From NCBI GenBank assembly GCA_964500775.1, contig CAZCQG010000008.1:1-63388 (forward strand): DNA of 63,388 nucleotides, given 5' to 3'. A program made the position numbers and the translations under genes. Under the pieces are notes generated by a model. It was not told the origin of the DNA. It was given only the letters and a program-made list of their open reading frames with translations, and searched no databases. This document shows, piece by piece, positions 9,009 through 18,389 of this stretch (the stretch's first letter is position 1; the number at the start of each line of letters is the position of its first letter). The DNA comes from CAZCQG01 sp964500775 (GTDB lineage Bacteria; Campylobacterota; Campylobacteria; Campylobacterales; CAZCQG01).

Positions 9009-9830
9009 TTATTGAATTGTTGTAAATTTCACAATAAAACCGTTTTTAATATTACTCTTCGTAAAAAAATCTGAAATTTTTATATATCTCGTCCCTTTCG
9101 GAAGTTTGATTTTTCTGTATTGCGCCCTCGATTCTTCGCTCTTAATATCTATCACGTTAAGATTTGGCGTAAAAAATACTATAAAAGGGTGCCAAAAGTT
9201 CCCTGCTTTACTTTTTATCTCGATATACCCCTCGCCGTCCACCTCAAAAAAATGGTCGTTTGCACCTAGCGAGGTCGTCACGTTCTCGTTTGGAAAAAGG
9301 TAGCTTGCGTCATATAGTCGCCCGTTATCCGTGTTTATAAGATATTCCCATTCAAGCTCATTGATTCTGCGGAGGTTTATCACTTCCGAACCACGTTTTT
9401 TCAATTCGTTGATAAAAATCACGGGGTCGACGACATGCTCGGTATCAAGGATAATCGTTTGTTTATATTGATTATTGACGAGACTTGAATCCTCGGCAAC
9501 AAAATAGAGATACCCCATAGATTTGAGTGCATTTGAGACGATAGTCGTCGCCAAAACCGGCGAAGAGTTCGTGATATAGGTGATCTTTAACTCTTTAGGC
9601 TCGTTAAAAAAAAGCTTTAAAAGTCCATTTTCTTTCAATCTTTCGGCGATTTTATTGACATCCAGCCTATCGCCGGTATAAAACTCGCTTCGATCCGAAA
9701 AGATCTTTTCGATCAGCTTTTTATGACGAACATACCCGCCCTCATCGATAAGATTTGCAATCTTCTCATCAAGTACATCGCCGCTTAATAAGGATACGGA
9801 GAGCAAAAAGGCAAAAAGAAGTCTTACCAA
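9009..9830 (-). CDS. Exported protein of unknown function, partner of RodZ-like gene
   Basis: 273 residues. An N-terminal signal peptide (LLFAFLLSVSLLSG, about 17 residues) implies periplasmic location. No lipobox cysteine and no recognised domain. The mid-part alternates short strands and charged helices. It overlaps the upstream RodZ-like membrane gene by 7 nt and lies 11 nt before the aminotransferase start, so it is in the rlmB to purF-direction operon. The coupling suggests it works with the RodZ-like protein at the cell envelope; this is inference from position. Confidence 0.75.
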   Translation of the reverse strand: MVRLLFAFLLSVSLLSGDVLDEKIANLIDEGGYVRHKKLIEKIFSDRSEFYTGDRLDVNKIAERLKENGLLKLFFNEPKELKITYITNSSPVLATTIVSNALKSMGYLYFVAEDSSLVNNQYKQTIILDTEHVVDPVIFINELKKRGSEVINLRRINELEWEYLINTDNGRLYDASYLFPNENVTTSLGANDHFFEVDGEGYIEIKSKAGNFWHPFIVFFTPNLNVIDIKSEESRAQYRKIKLPKGTRYIKISDFFTKSNIKNGFIVKFTTIQ

Positions 9831-10747
9831 TCCATACCCCTATTGAGTCTTCTAAACTCGCTTGTGTTTATAAAATGAAAATCCTCTTTTCCGTCAAATG
9901 CGAACCGTACCGGATTTTTACTATTTACGTATGTCGTATTGGAATCTACGCTCAAATTTATATCTCCATGCCCGCATACGGCGATAAAACTTCGGCTCGT
10001 ATTAAAGTCAAAACGTCGCTCTACGAAAAAATCGCTTTTTTCATACGTGTCGGTGTATATGACCCCTACCCAAACCCTGCTCACGGGGGAAAGAGAGATA
10101 TTTTTGATTCCGTTTTCGGTAGTTTTTTCGCGCGGCTGCTCTTTGGGAGATTCTATGATTACCTCTTTGGGCGTTTCGATCACGGGTGCGGTATTTTGTG
10201 CCAAAGCAGTCGCGGCTTGGGCTTCGATCACATTTGCCTCTTTTGTCTCGACAACTTCTAGAGGTTCGGTTTTTTCTTCGGTGTTTTTTATCTCCAAAGG
10301 TTGCTCTTGAGCTTTTTCACTCTCGACTACGATCTCTTTTTGCGTATCTTTCACTACCGCGACGACGGAGTTATCCGAAGATTTCGTACCAAAGTAGAAA
10401 ACGGCGATGACACAGACAAATAAAATAACTGCTAAAAGAATCTTGACTGCCATCAGATTTTTCGGCTCTTCCATGACGTCTTCGGTCTCTTCATCCGCAT
10501 CTTCTTCACACTCATCGTCGCAACGCATATGTTTGTCATACTGCGCTCTCCAGTCGTTCATATCGATACCGTAATCACGCTCTAAGATTTTGAGTATCCC
10601 GAATATACTTGTTCTATCGAGCTTTTCGTATCTTTGTAAAACGATGTCTTCAAGTCTCGTGTACGATATGTGGGTCTCGTCGGCTATTTTTTTCAAACCG
10701 ATAGTCTTAAGCCGCTCTATACTTTCGATTCTAATAGTATCAACCAT
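9824..10747 (-). CDS. RodZ-like bitopic protein (N-terminal HTH, TM, periplasmic tail)
   Basis: About 307 residues from the ATG at 10747, chosen because GGATAGGAT lies 4-12 nt upstream. The region to residue 70 looks like a helix-turn-helix (LKKIADETHISYTRLEDI). An acidic stretch is followed by one transmembrane segment (MAVKILLAVILFVCVIAVFYF, around 110-135), a long Glu/Pro/Thr-rich linker, and a C-terminal beta-rich domain (SRVWVGVIYTDT and on). This order, cytoplasmic HTH, TM, low-complexity linker and beta domain, is that of RodZ, which tethers MreB. Sequence identity to RodZ is not obvious, so this is an architectural call. Confidence 0.6.
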   Translation of the reverse strand: MVDTIRIESIERLKTIGLKKIADETHISYTRLEDIVLQRYEKLDRTSIFGILKILERDYGIDMNDWRAQYDKHMRCDDECEEDADEETEDVMEEPKNLMAVKILLAVILFVCVIAVFYFGTKSSDNSVVAVVKDTQKEIVVESEKAQEQPLEIKNTEEKTEPLEVVETKEANVIEAQAATALAQNTAPVIETPKEVIIESPKEQPREKTTENGIKNISLSPVSRVWVGVIYTDTYEKSDFFVERRFDFNTSRSFIAVCGHGDINLSVDSNTTYVNSKNPVRFAFDGKEDFHFINTSEFRRLNRGMDW

Positions 10748-11423
10748 TGCACATCCTATCCATAAATATTGCCCCCGCGACACTCACGTTGAGTGAATCA
10801 AAGGCTCTTTTTTGTTCAATCTTAAAAACTTTATCACACTTCTTTAATACCCTTTGAGAAATCCCGTCCCCCTCCGCACCGAGTATCAAGGCGAATTTTT
10901 CACATCCCTCTTGAAAACCGAGTTTTTCTCCGCTCATATCCAAAGCTGCGACCATAAACCCGTTTTGTCTAAAACGATTTAACAAATCATACACGTCTTT
11001 GTGCAAGCACACAGGAATATCCAATGCCGCCCCGCTACTACTACGCACCGCACCTTCAAGGCTAAATGAGTTTACGCCGCTGATAAGCACCGCATCGATT
11101 CCGAAGCAATACGCGCTTCTTATGATCGCACCGATATTGCCGACATCAGAGATTCCTAAAAGAATGAGCACTTTTTTATACCTGAAAATATCATCCACCT
11201 CAAGCAAGGGAATCTCTTGAATATCTAGGAACATCCCTTGATGATTCTTCCCTTTAGCCAAAGCTTGTGCTTTCTTATTATCAAGTTTTACGATCTTCTT
11301 GCCGAGTTTTGCAAACTCTTTAAATAGCTTTTGGTCGATCTCTTTTGATAGAAGTATCTCATTAATCAAGTCGGAATGGTTTTGTAAGGTGTATAACACC
11401 GGATTTTTGCCAAAAATTAACAT
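10740..11423 (-). CDS. SpoU/TrmH-family RNA 2'-O-methyltransferase (RlmB-like)
   Basis: 227 residues with the SPOUT knot motifs in order: GISDVGNIGAIIRSAYCFGI (motif 1), ILGAEGDGIS (motif 2) and DSLNVSVAGAIFM (motif 3). The N-terminal part (to about 75) is the L30e-like substrate-binding domain, starting LIFGKNPVLYTL as in RlmB, which methylates G2251 of 23S rRNA. RlmB is the likely identity; TrmH paralogues with other targets cannot be excluded. It overlaps the RodZ-like start by 8 nt and follows rsmI by 36 nt. Confidence 0.88.
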   Translation of the reverse strand: MLIFGKNPVLYTLQNHSDLINEILLSKEIDQKLFKEFAKLGKKIVKLDNKKAQALAKGKNHQGMFLDIQEIPLLEVDDIFRYKKVLILLGISDVGNIGAIIRSAYCFGIDAVLISGVNSFSLEGAVRSSSGAALDIPVCLHKDVYDLLNRFRQNGFMVAALDMSGEKLGFQEGCEKFALILGAEGDGISQRVLKKCDKVFKIEQKRAFDSLNVSVAGAIFMDRMCNG

Positions 11424-11459
11424 ACTATGATTCTATACTAAGTCGGCTAACGATTCAAT

Positions 11460-12278
11460 TTAATTCTTCTCATTGAGGAGGGTTTCGTAGCACTCTTTGG
11501 GTTTTTTCCCCGTGACTTTCGCTACTATCTTTGCAAATATCTTTGGCGGTAGATCCATATTCTTTAACATATCCAAGGTTATCGTCGCCTCTTTGTCGGC
11601 TCTCCCTTTGACTATCACGACCCATTCGCCGTTTGTATTTTTTTGTTTTAACCACGCAAAAAAGGCTTCGGCATTCCCCTTGAAGAAACTTTGATACGCT
11701 TTTGTTATCTCTTTTATCGCAAAAAGTTCACAATTTGGAGCTATATCGTTTAACTCTTGGGCTAGGTTTTGTATCCTGTGGGGAGATTCGTACAACACCG
11801 TACATCCGCCGCTTTGAAGTATTTGCAGCAACTCTTCGATTCGGCTTTTCGCTTTATGCGGCAAGAATCCATAAAAACAAAACCGCGTATCCAAAAAACC
11901 GCTCATCGCATACGCGCTATCTAGCGCACTCGCACCCGGAATAATGTCATAGCGTATCCCCTCTTTTTGACAAAACGCTACAAGCTTTGCCCCCGGATCG
12001 CTGATGCAAGGCATCCCCGCATCCGACATAAAAACGACGTTTTTCTCAAACATCGCTTTATCGATATTTTGGATAAACGCATCTTCATTATGCGAATGAA
12101 ACGGTAAAAAAGTTTCGGGAATATTTTGAAGTAAGTTTTTGGTTTTCAATAAAGTGTAGAGTTTTTTGGAGACGCGAGTATCTTCGCAGATCACGATCTC
12201 CGCGCCATCGAGGGTCTCTAGTGCCCTCAATGTAACGTCTTGGAGATTCCCTATGGGAGTAGAAACAAAATAGAGCAA
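11460..12278 (-). CDS. rsmI: 16S rRNA (cytidine1402-2'-O)-methyltransferase RsmI
   Basis: 272-residue tetrapyrrole-methylase-fold enzyme. FVSTPIGNLQDVTLRALE at the N terminus, CEDTRVSKKL, FMSDAGMPCISDPGA and VLYESPHRI are the RsmI signatures. It ribose-methylates C1402 in the decoding centre of 16S rRNA. The stop of rpmE directly abuts its start, so the two are cotranscribed with rlmB. Confidence 0.95.
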   Translation of the reverse strand: MLYFVSTPIGNLQDVTLRALETLDGAEIVICEDTRVSKKLYTLLKTKNLLQNIPETFLPFHSHNEDAFIQNIDKAMFEKNVVFMSDAGMPCISDPGAKLVAFCQKEGIRYDIIPGASALDSAYAMSGFLDTRFCFYGFLPHKAKSRIEELLQILQSGGCTVLYESPHRIQNLAQELNDIAPNCELFAIKEITKAYQSFFKGNAEAFFAWLKQKNTNGEWVVIVKGRADKEATITLDMLKNMDLPPKIFAKIVAKVTGKKPKECYETLLNEKN

Positions 12279-12479
12279 TTAGTTCATCTGATACTTTTTC
12301 TTAAATTTCTCAATCCTACCTGCTGCATCCACGATCTTTTCAGAACCCGTGAAAAACGGATGGCATTTGTCGCAAATATCGACTCTTAGTTCGTTTTTTG
12401 AGGACATAACGCTAAAACTATTGCCGCAAGCACATTCAACTTTGCATTCAACTACGTCAGGGTGAATATCTTTTTTCAT
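12279..12479 (-). CDS. rpmE: 50S ribosomal protein L31
   Basis: 66 residues starting MKKDIHPDVVECKVECACG. Cysteines in ECKVECACG and ICDKCHPFFTG supply a zinc site, so this is the zinc-containing (C+) type. The GSEKIVDAAGRIEKFKKKY tail is typical. It heads the rpmE-rsmI-rlmB minus-strand group. Confidence 0.97.
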   Translation of the reverse strand: MKKDIHPDVVECKVECACGNSFSVMSSKNELRVDICDKCHPFFTGSEKIVDAAGRIEKFKKKYQMN

Positions 12480-12558
12480 CTCTATGAATCCTTAATAAAT
12501 TAATATCTACAATTATTTTTTGGGACGGAATGCTACACTAAAATTTATTAAATACCGA

Positions 12559-13488
12559 TTAACCGTCGTTATTAATTTTCTGCACCAATTCGTCTAGCAC
12601 CTTATCGGCACTCTCAACGCTAACTTGACACGTCCCTGCGTTCTGATGTCCGCCGCCGCCGTATTTGAGCATCAATTCACCTACGTTTGTTTTAGAATCA
12701 CGCTTCAAAATCGACTTCCCGACCGCAAACACCATATTCTGCTTCCTAAATCCCCAAATCTTATGGATGGAAATATTGCATTCGGGATACATTGCGTAGA
12801 TGTAAAATCTATTTCCCGCATATATCGTCTCTTCACCCGTCAAGTCAAGGACGACGAGATTCTTATACACCTTGGCGCATCGTCTGATTTGATCTTCAAA
12901 AAGGACTTGTTGCTCATTATAGAGATCGACGCGCTCTTTTACGTCGGGTAAGCGCAATATATCGTCTATGTCGTGATTCTTGCAATAGTCGATAAGCTGC
13001 ATCATAAGCTGATAGTTTGAGATTTTAAACTCTCGGAATCTTCCGAGCCCCGTCCTAGCGTCCATCAAATAGTTCATCAATACCCAACCTTGAGGATGCA
13101 AAATCTCCTCTTCGGTAAATTGCGCGCTATCGGCTTTGTCCACGGCAATCATCATCTCATCGCTAATGTGCTTGAAGCGCTCTTTGCCGCCGTAATAGTT
13201 ATACACCACTCGCGCCGCCGAAGGAGCATGTGGGTCGATGATGTGATTATCCGCGATTTCATCGTTTCTTATGGTTTCGCTCAAATGGTGATCAAACGCC
13301 AAATGGACACCTCTGACATACGGGAGGTTTGTCGTGATGTCGTTTCCCGTCACCTCTATCTTGCCGTCCTGCATATCTTTTGGATGGACAAACACTATTT
13401 CATCTATCAATTCAAGGTCTTTGAGTAGTACGGCGCACACCAAACCGTCAAAATCACTTCTTGTAATCAGCCTGTACTTTTTTTCCAT
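12559..13488 (-). CDS. DHH-family phosphoesterase
   Basis: 309 residues from the ATG at 13488, preferred over an earlier in-frame start because GGGGAGAAG sits just upstream. Motifs are RSDFDGLVCA, AFDHHLSE (the DHH signature) and a C-terminal GGGGHQNAGTC, the DHHA1 substrate-binding glycine loop. The family includes oligoribonucleases (NrnA), cyclic-dinucleotide phosphodiesterases and exopolyphosphatases, and the substrate here is not clear. It is separated by 198 nt from the divergent SQR gene and by 79 nt from rpmE. Confidence 0.85.
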   Translation of the reverse strand: MEKKYRLITRSDFDGLVCAVLLKDLELIDEIVFVHPKDMQDGKIEVTGNDITTNLPYVRGVHLAFDHHLSETIRNDEIADNHIIDPHAPSAARVVYNYYGGKERFKHISDEMMIAVDKADSAQFTEEEILHPQGWVLMNYLMDARTGLGRFREFKISNYQLMMQLIDYCKNHDIDDILRLPDVKERVDLYNEQQVLFEDQIRRCAKVYKNLVVLDLTGEETIYAGNRFYIYAMYPECNISIHKIWGFRKQNMVFAVGKSILKRDSKTNVGELMLKYGGGGHQNAGTCQVSVESADKVLDELVQKINNDG

Positions 13489-13686
13489 TATCTTCTCCCC
13501 TAAAAACTCATTTAAGAAAACTACATATTGACTTTTTGATAATACCACAAAAATTTTAATTTGACAATTTATGTTATTTGTGACGAAATTTATCGTAATT
13601 ATTAGACAAATATAAGTTTACTATTAGTTTAGATTATTTAGAATGGACGGAGAAAATGTTTAAATACTACACAAAAAGGATGCGTT

Positions 13687-15129
13687 ATGAATGCGAAGGA
13701 CTTTGAAAAGGCAATCAAGTCGGAGTTTTTGGAAGCGGCTAAAAAAGAGGGTATAAGCAGGCGTGAAGCCCTAAAAATTTTCGCCTCCGCAACCGCCATG
13801 ATGGGGATAGGCGCAAGTGGTGCGAATGCGGCAACGGAAGCTATGGCAAAAAGTAGCGCGAAAGGGAAGATTCTTATCATAGGAGGCGGAAGCGGCGGGA
13901 TAGATATGGCGGCGCGTTTGGTACGTGCACTAGAAAATCCCGACATTACCCTCGTAGATCCAAACGACTACCACTATTACCAACCGGGCTTTACACTCAT
14001 AGGATGCGGTGTCTACACCGAAAAAACCGTCACCGAAAAACAAGCCGACTATGTTCCTAGTGCGGTAAAATGGATAAAAGACATCGTAGTCTCCATAGAT
14101 CCCGATAACAATACCGCGCAGACCGAAAAAAACGGTGCGCTCACTTATGATTATCTTGTTTTAGCTCCGGGGATCCAAATGAACTTTGATAAGCTAGAGG
14201 GGATAAGCAGAGAGAGATTGGGTGAAGATAACGTCCATTGTATCTACGACCTTCACGGTGCTATCAAAACGTGGGACGGAGTGCAGGCGATGGCAAAAAA
14301 GGGGAGCGGAAAAATGCTTTTTTGCGATACCAACACCCCGATAAAATGCGGCGGTGCACCGAAAAAGATCAACCTTATGTCTGAAGATTATATGCGAAAA
14401 GAGGGGGTGCGCGACAATATGGAGATCGCCCTCTACACCGCAAGCGGAAAGATGTTCGGGGTGCCCGAGTTTGAAAAAAGGCTCGGAGAGATATACCAAG
14501 AGCGCAACATCGGCGTAAAATTTAGAACCCTTTTTAAAGGAATCGACAGAAGCACCAAAGAGGCGATATTTGAAACTACAGAAATACTCACCAGAGAAGA
14601 GTTTGATGAAGTGCTTGGGGAAAAGGTGACCTATACCGAAGAGAAAAAGAGTATGACCAAAGAGCAGTTTGATTTTCTCCACTTCACCCCTCCGATGAGC
14701 GCACCCGACTTTGTAAAAAACTCCCCGCTTGCATGGGACAGAGGGAGCGCCAAAGAGGGCGGTTGGGCTATGGTAGACAAAAACTCTCTCGTGCACCTCA
14801 AGTATAAAAACGTAGTCGCGGTAGGAGATGTCGCAGGTATCCCGATAAACAAAACCGGAGGCAGCGTAAGAAAACAAGCCCCCGTGGCGACGACGAATCT
14901 CATTGATATAATGGAAGGGAGAGAGCCTAGCGCGAGCCACAAAGGATACACCGTTTGCCCGATACTAGTTTGCTACGGAAAAGTCCTTTTGGCAGAATTC
15001 GGTTATGAAGGGTTGATGCCGACACTCCCATTTATCGAGCCGGCGAAAGAGCGTTGGATGTGGTGGATTATGAAACGCTATATCTTACATCCGCTCTATT
15101 ACTACGGGATGCTTCGAGGTATCGCCTAA
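13687..15129 (+). CDS. Sulfide:quinone oxidoreductase-family flavoprotein, Tat-exported
   Basis: 480 residues. The N-terminal SRREALKIFASA followed by a hydrophobic, alanine-rich stretch is a twin-arginine signal, so the mature enzyme should be periplasmic. GGGSGGIDMAARL is the FAD-binding loop. Cys107 (IGCGVY), Cys221 (KCGGAPKK) and Cys424/Cys429 (VCPILVCYG) are positioned like the redox-active cysteines of SQR. A second Rossmann motif, VAVGDVAGIP, is near the C terminus. It should oxidise sulfide and pass electrons to quinone. Flavocytochrome c sulfide dehydrogenase is the related alternative. AAAAAGGATGCGTT precedes the start. Confidence 0.8.
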   Translation: MNAKDFEKAIKSEFLEAAKKEGISRREALKIFASATAMMGIGASGANAATEAMAKSSAKGKILIIGGGSGGIDMAARLVRALENPDITLVDPNDYHYYQPGFTLIGCGVYTEKTVTEKQADYVPSAVKWIKDIVVSIDPDNNTAQTEKNGALTYDYLVLAPGIQMNFDKLEGISRERLGEDNVHCIYDLHGAIKTWDGVQAMAKKGSGKMLFCDTNTPIKCGGAPKKINLMSEDYMRKEGVRDNMEIALYTASGKMFGVPEFEKRLGEIYQERNIGVKFRTLFKGIDRSTKEAIFETTEILTREEFDEVLGEKVTYTEEKKSMTKEQFDFLHFTPPMSAPDFVKNSPLAWDRGSAKEGGWAMVDKNSLVHLKYKNVVAVGDVAGIPINKTGGSVRKQAPVATTNLIDIMEGREPSASHKGYTVCPILVCYGKVLLAEFGYEGLMPTLPFIEPAKERWMWWIMKRYILHPLYYYGMLRGIA

Positions 15130-15154
15130 ATAGTCGAGGATTCCTCGACTATTT
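15128..15154. terminator. Bidirectional terminator between convergent genes
   Basis: A near-perfect palindrome: 13-nt arms AAATAGTCGAGGA and TCCTCGACTATTT around a single T. It overlaps the stop codons of the SQR-like gene (+) and the small Cys-rich gene (-), and has A/T-rich flanks on both sides, so it can end transcription in both directions. Confidence 0.85.
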
Positions 15155-15413
15155 AATTTATCATCTTTATATACGGTAGGTATTCGATACAATCTTCGGG
15201 AAGCGCATCTTTACAATTGAGCTTGCACTCTTTGTCGTCTTCACACAATTTCAAACATCCGTCATACTCTTCTTGACAGATGATTTTCATATCTTCTTCG
15301 CTAAGCTCCTCGCTTCCGATCGAAGGCGGCTCTTCGCAATAAAGGCTACTAGCGCCTAAACACATAATCACACAAGCGCTCAAAAACACCTTGCGCAACA
15401 TCTTTTTCTCCAA
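15153..15413 (-). CDS. Small exported Cys-rich protein
   Basis: 86 residues. A signal peptide (KVFLSACVIMCLGASSLYC) is followed by an acidic mature part with cysteines in CQEEYDGCLKLCEDDKECKLNC and a further Cys near the end; the spacing of three to four residues suggests paired helices joined by disulfides, or metal binding. No known family was recognised. It converges on the SQR-like gene, sharing a terminator. AGAAAAAG precedes the start. Placed in the periplasm, possibly near sulfide oxidation, but that link is positional only. Confidence 0.7.
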   Translation of the reverse strand: MEKKMLRKVFLSACVIMCLGASSLYCEEPPSIGSEELSEEDMKIICQEEYDGCLKLCEDDKECKLNCKDALPEDCIEYLPYIKMIN

Positions 15414-15505
15414 AATTATAGATTCCTTATTTCCTAGGAAAAAAGGTGCGCAATATTACACCGCTTTTTTTGGAAAATCGCTATTTTCTTTCTTAAGAAT
15501 CCGCA

Positions 15506-16903
15506 CTAATTTTTCTCCCACACCGTCCCTTCTGGGGTGTCGCTTAGTTTGATTTCCATTGCGGTAAGTTCGTCTCTGATTGCGTCGGCTTTGGCGTAGT
15601 CTTTTGCTTTTTTGGCGGCGTTGCGCTCTTCTATGAGGGTTTCGATTTTGCTTTTGGTCGTTTCGTCGATTCCAAATTGAAAATAGCTATACGCATCCCC
15701 TCCGCCCACTCCAAAGAGCATCGCGATAAAATCAAGATTCGCAACCGTCTCCTTTTTAAACCCTTTATCGGCAGTGTTGTTATCTAGCGCGACGTTGGCG
15801 TTATTTATCATCTCATCGACGTAGGAGAGTGCTTTTGAGACATTCATATCATCTTGCATTGATTCTAGGACGCTTGCTTGAAAATCCTTATTGAGCGCCG
15901 AAGCCGCTCCCCCGTAGAGGCGCTTTTTGAGTCTATAGAGTTTATCGAGCCGCTTTTTTGATGCCAGTAAATCTTCTTCGTTGAAATGGAGCGGCGAAGA
16001 GTAGTGGGTGGAGAGGAGATAAAACCGCAGCACCTCGCCGTGGTAGTGTTGCAACGCGTCTTTGACGAAAAAGCTATTCCCTAAAGACTTACTCATCTTC
16101 TCCCCGTCGATGGTTACAAATCCGTTGTGAATCCAATACTTCGAAAGAATCTGATTCTTGGCACACCTCGTTTGTGCAGCTTCGTTCTCATGGTGCGGAA
16201 AAAGGAGGTCTGCCCCGCCCGCGTGGATGTCTATGGCATACTCGCCTTTGTACGCAAAACCGTTGTCTATCATCGCGCAGCACTCCGTATGCCATCCGGG
16301 TCTCCCTCGCCCCAACGCGGTGTCGTACCCCACCTCGTCTTTTTCTTTAAATATCTTCCATAACGCAAAATCGCGCGGATTCTTTTTAGACGTGTCGTTC
16401 TCTATCCTGCTTTGAGCATCCTCATCTTCGATTCTGCCGCTAAGCGTCCCGTACTTTTCATCCTTGCCCACATCCATATAGATGTCCCCTTTGGGGGTTT
16501 TATAGGCGTAGCCTTTATGTAAAAGCTCCTCGATAAGCTCTACCATCGGTTGTAGATTCTCCGTAGCTTTTGGCTCAAAATCGGGGCGTAATACGTTCAT
16601 ACTCCCCATATCTTGCAGATACGAATCGGTATAGCGGGCGGTGATAGATTCTATACTTTCGCCCGTGGTTTTTGCTTTGTTGATGATCTTGTCGTCGATG
16701 TCGGTGAAGTTGCGCATCATCTCTACCGCATAGCCGCTAGCTTGCAACGTGCGGCGAAGCATATCAAAGGTGATCGCCGATCTCGCATGCCCTAGATGCG
16801 CGTCGTCATATACCGTCGGACCACAAAGATACATCTTTACCCTCCCCTTTTGTATCGGGATGAAATCGACTTTACTTTTGAGTACCGAATCGTATATTTT
16901 CAT
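15506..16903 (-). CDS. cysS: cysteinyl-tRNA synthetase
   Basis: 465-residue class I synthetase. CGPTVYDDAHLGHAR contains the HIGH-like site and the zinc-ligand Cys, GEKMSKSLGNS is the KMSKS loop, and HHENEAAQTRCA supplies further zinc ligands. The length is normal. AGGAAGCAAAA precedes the ATG. The 99-nt gap to murJ holds a small hairpin. Confidence 0.97.
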   Translation of the reverse strand: MKIYDSVLKSKVDFIPIQKGRVKMYLCGPTVYDDAHLGHARSAITFDMLRRTLQASGYAVEMMRNFTDIDDKIINKAKTTGESIESITARYTDSYLQDMGSMNVLRPDFEPKATENLQPMVELIEELLHKGYAYKTPKGDIYMDVGKDEKYGTLSGRIEDEDAQSRIENDTSKKNPRDFALWKIFKEKDEVGYDTALGRGRPGWHTECCAMIDNGFAYKGEYAIDIHAGGADLLFPHHENEAAQTRCAKNQILSKYWIHNGFVTIDGEKMSKSLGNSFFVKDALQHYHGEVLRFYLLSTHYSSPLHFNEEDLLASKKRLDKLYRLKKRLYGGAASALNKDFQASVLESMQDDMNVSKALSYVDEMINNANVALDNNTADKGFKKETVANLDFIAMLFGVGGGDAYSYFQFGIDETTKSKIETLIEERNAAKKAKDYAKADAIRDELTAMEIKLSDTPEGTVWEKN

Positions 16904-16937
16904 TTTTGCTTCCTATAAAAATTGTTTCAAATAAACC

Positions 16938-16954
16938 AAAAGGAGGTATTCTCC
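16938..16954 (-). terminator. Possible weak terminator after murJ
   Basis: On the minus strand GGAG-AATAC-CTCC is followed by TTTTG. The stem is only 4 bp, so it is a weak candidate for ending murJ transcription before cysS. Confidence 0.35.
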
Positions 16955-17002
16955 ACCTAAAAACAAGGGGAGATATACTAAGTATTTTGACTTTAAAAAA
17001 GA

Positions 17003-18310
17003 TTAAAAGAGACCGTAGCCAAACTCTCGCACGCTCAAAAAAAAGAGGGTAAATCCGCCGATGCTTCCTGCTAGCGCCAAGCCTGCCGCACCCATCGGGA
17101 CAATGAGGATGAGCGAAAATACCACCCCGATTCCAAGCGATTGCGCCGAGATGAGCGCCGCGCGTCCTTGTCTTTTGTGGGCATAGAGCCAGAGCGAAAG
17201 AATCTTCGCCATCCCGAAAGGCAAAAGTCCTAGCATATACATCGCAAATACCTCGGAGGTGTGCGCCGCATCGTTTGCATCAAACGCTCCTCGCATAAAA
17301 AGCAGCTCTATAATCTCTTTGCTCAAGACCATCCCCCCCACGACCGAGCCGCCGAGCAAAAATGCCAATAGCCAAAACGCGTTTTTCAAAAGATTGAGCG
17401 CTTTTGTTTCGTCTTTGAGCTGTATCGCTTTTGCCACCGAGGGGAAAAGGGCGACGGAAGTAGCGATGGCAAAAAGGGCTAAAGGGAGCTGGAAAATCCT
17501 ATTGGCATAGTACAAATAGCTAATACTTCCCGCCGCTAGAAACGAAGCCAAAAACGTATCGATAAATGCCGAAATCTGCGCTGTAGAGCTCCCTAGAAGC
17601 GCAGGAAAAAATTGCCGAAAAAACCCTTTGAGCGCACTACGCGCTTCTTTAAAGCGGGTGAAGGTGCTTATGATTCCTATCTTTAGAGGGCGAAGGAGAT
17701 TTTTTCGGCGCATCGGATAGAGGTGCAAAAGAATCTGCAAAAATCCACCGACCAAAACCCCGAAACTCAAATAATAGACGATACTTTCGCTATCTTTTCC
17801 TTTTGAAAGAAGCAAAGCACCGATGAGGGCGAGATTTAAAAGTGCAGTCGAGTATGCACTCGCGGCAAAATGTCCTCGAAATTGGAGTATCGCCCCTAAA
17901 AACGTGACGATAAAGATAAGGTCAAGATACCAAAAATTGATCGCTACGAATGTCGATGCTTTTTGGACTACCTCTTCGGAAAAACCGTACGCGATGATTT
18001 TCGTAAAAAAGGTATCGAAAATATTTACCGCTAAAGTGAGAAGAAGGATGATACTCAAAAAAACAACGAATACGCCACCCATAAAAAGCGCACGCTTTTT
18101 GCTTCCTATGAGTTCAGGAAGGAAGCTTTGTGAAAATGCCCCCTCTCCGAATATCCTTCTGAAAAGGTTTGGGAATTTGAAAGCGACGAAAAATATATCG
18201 CTATAAATCGAAGCGCCCAAAACATTTGCAGTCAGTAAATCGCGTAAGAATCCGAGAATTCTCGAAAATAAGATTCCACTGCTGTTGGTAAAGATTGCCT
18301 TCTTTATCAT
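17003..18310 (-). CDS. murJ: lipid II flippase MurJ (MviN)
   Basis: 435 residues from the ATG at 18310 (MIKKAIFTNSSGILFSRILG); the upstream in-frame extension is low-quality and runs into the divergent gene. It is a polytopic membrane protein of the MOP superfamily with about 13-14 hydrophobic segments. GFLRDLLTANVLG and FFVAFKFPNLFRRIFGEGAF are the conserved N-terminal MurJ sequence. It flips lipid II across the inner membrane for peptidoglycan synthesis. Confidence 0.95.
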   Translation of the reverse strand: MIKKAIFTNSSGILFSRILGFLRDLLTANVLGASIYSDIFFVAFKFPNLFRRIFGEGAFSQSFLPELIGSKKRALFMGGVFVVFLSIILLLTLAVNIFDTFFTKIIAYGFSEEVVQKASTFVAINFWYLDLIFIVTFLGAILQFRGHFAASAYSTALLNLALIGALLLSKGKDSESIVYYLSFGVLVGGFLQILLHLYPMRRKNLLRPLKIGIISTFTRFKEARSALKGFFRQFFPALLGSSTAQISAFIDTFLASFLAAGSISYLYYANRIFQLPLALFAIATSVALFPSVAKAIQLKDETKALNLLKNAFWLLAFLLGGSVVGGMVLSKEIIELLFMRGAFDANDAAHTSEVFAMYMLGLLPFGMAKILSLWLYAHKRQGRAALISAQSLGIGVVFSLILIVPMGAAGLALAGSIGGFTLFFLSVREFGYGLF

Positions 18311-18389
18311 CAAAAACTCTCTATTGGTTAATAAAAAGTTAAACTTTTTATAGTATATTATAACAAGCAAAACAAAGGGGTGAAAGAAG

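Noticed and set aside
13561..13590. TTGACA as the SQR promoter -35 box
   Set aside because: No acceptable -10 at 16-18 nt spacing, so the promoter in this AT-rich 198-nt region cannot be placed with confidence.
14194..14940. Minus-strand ORF of about 248 codons opposite the SQR-like gene
   Set aside because: Shadow of a strongly conserved plus-strand gene.
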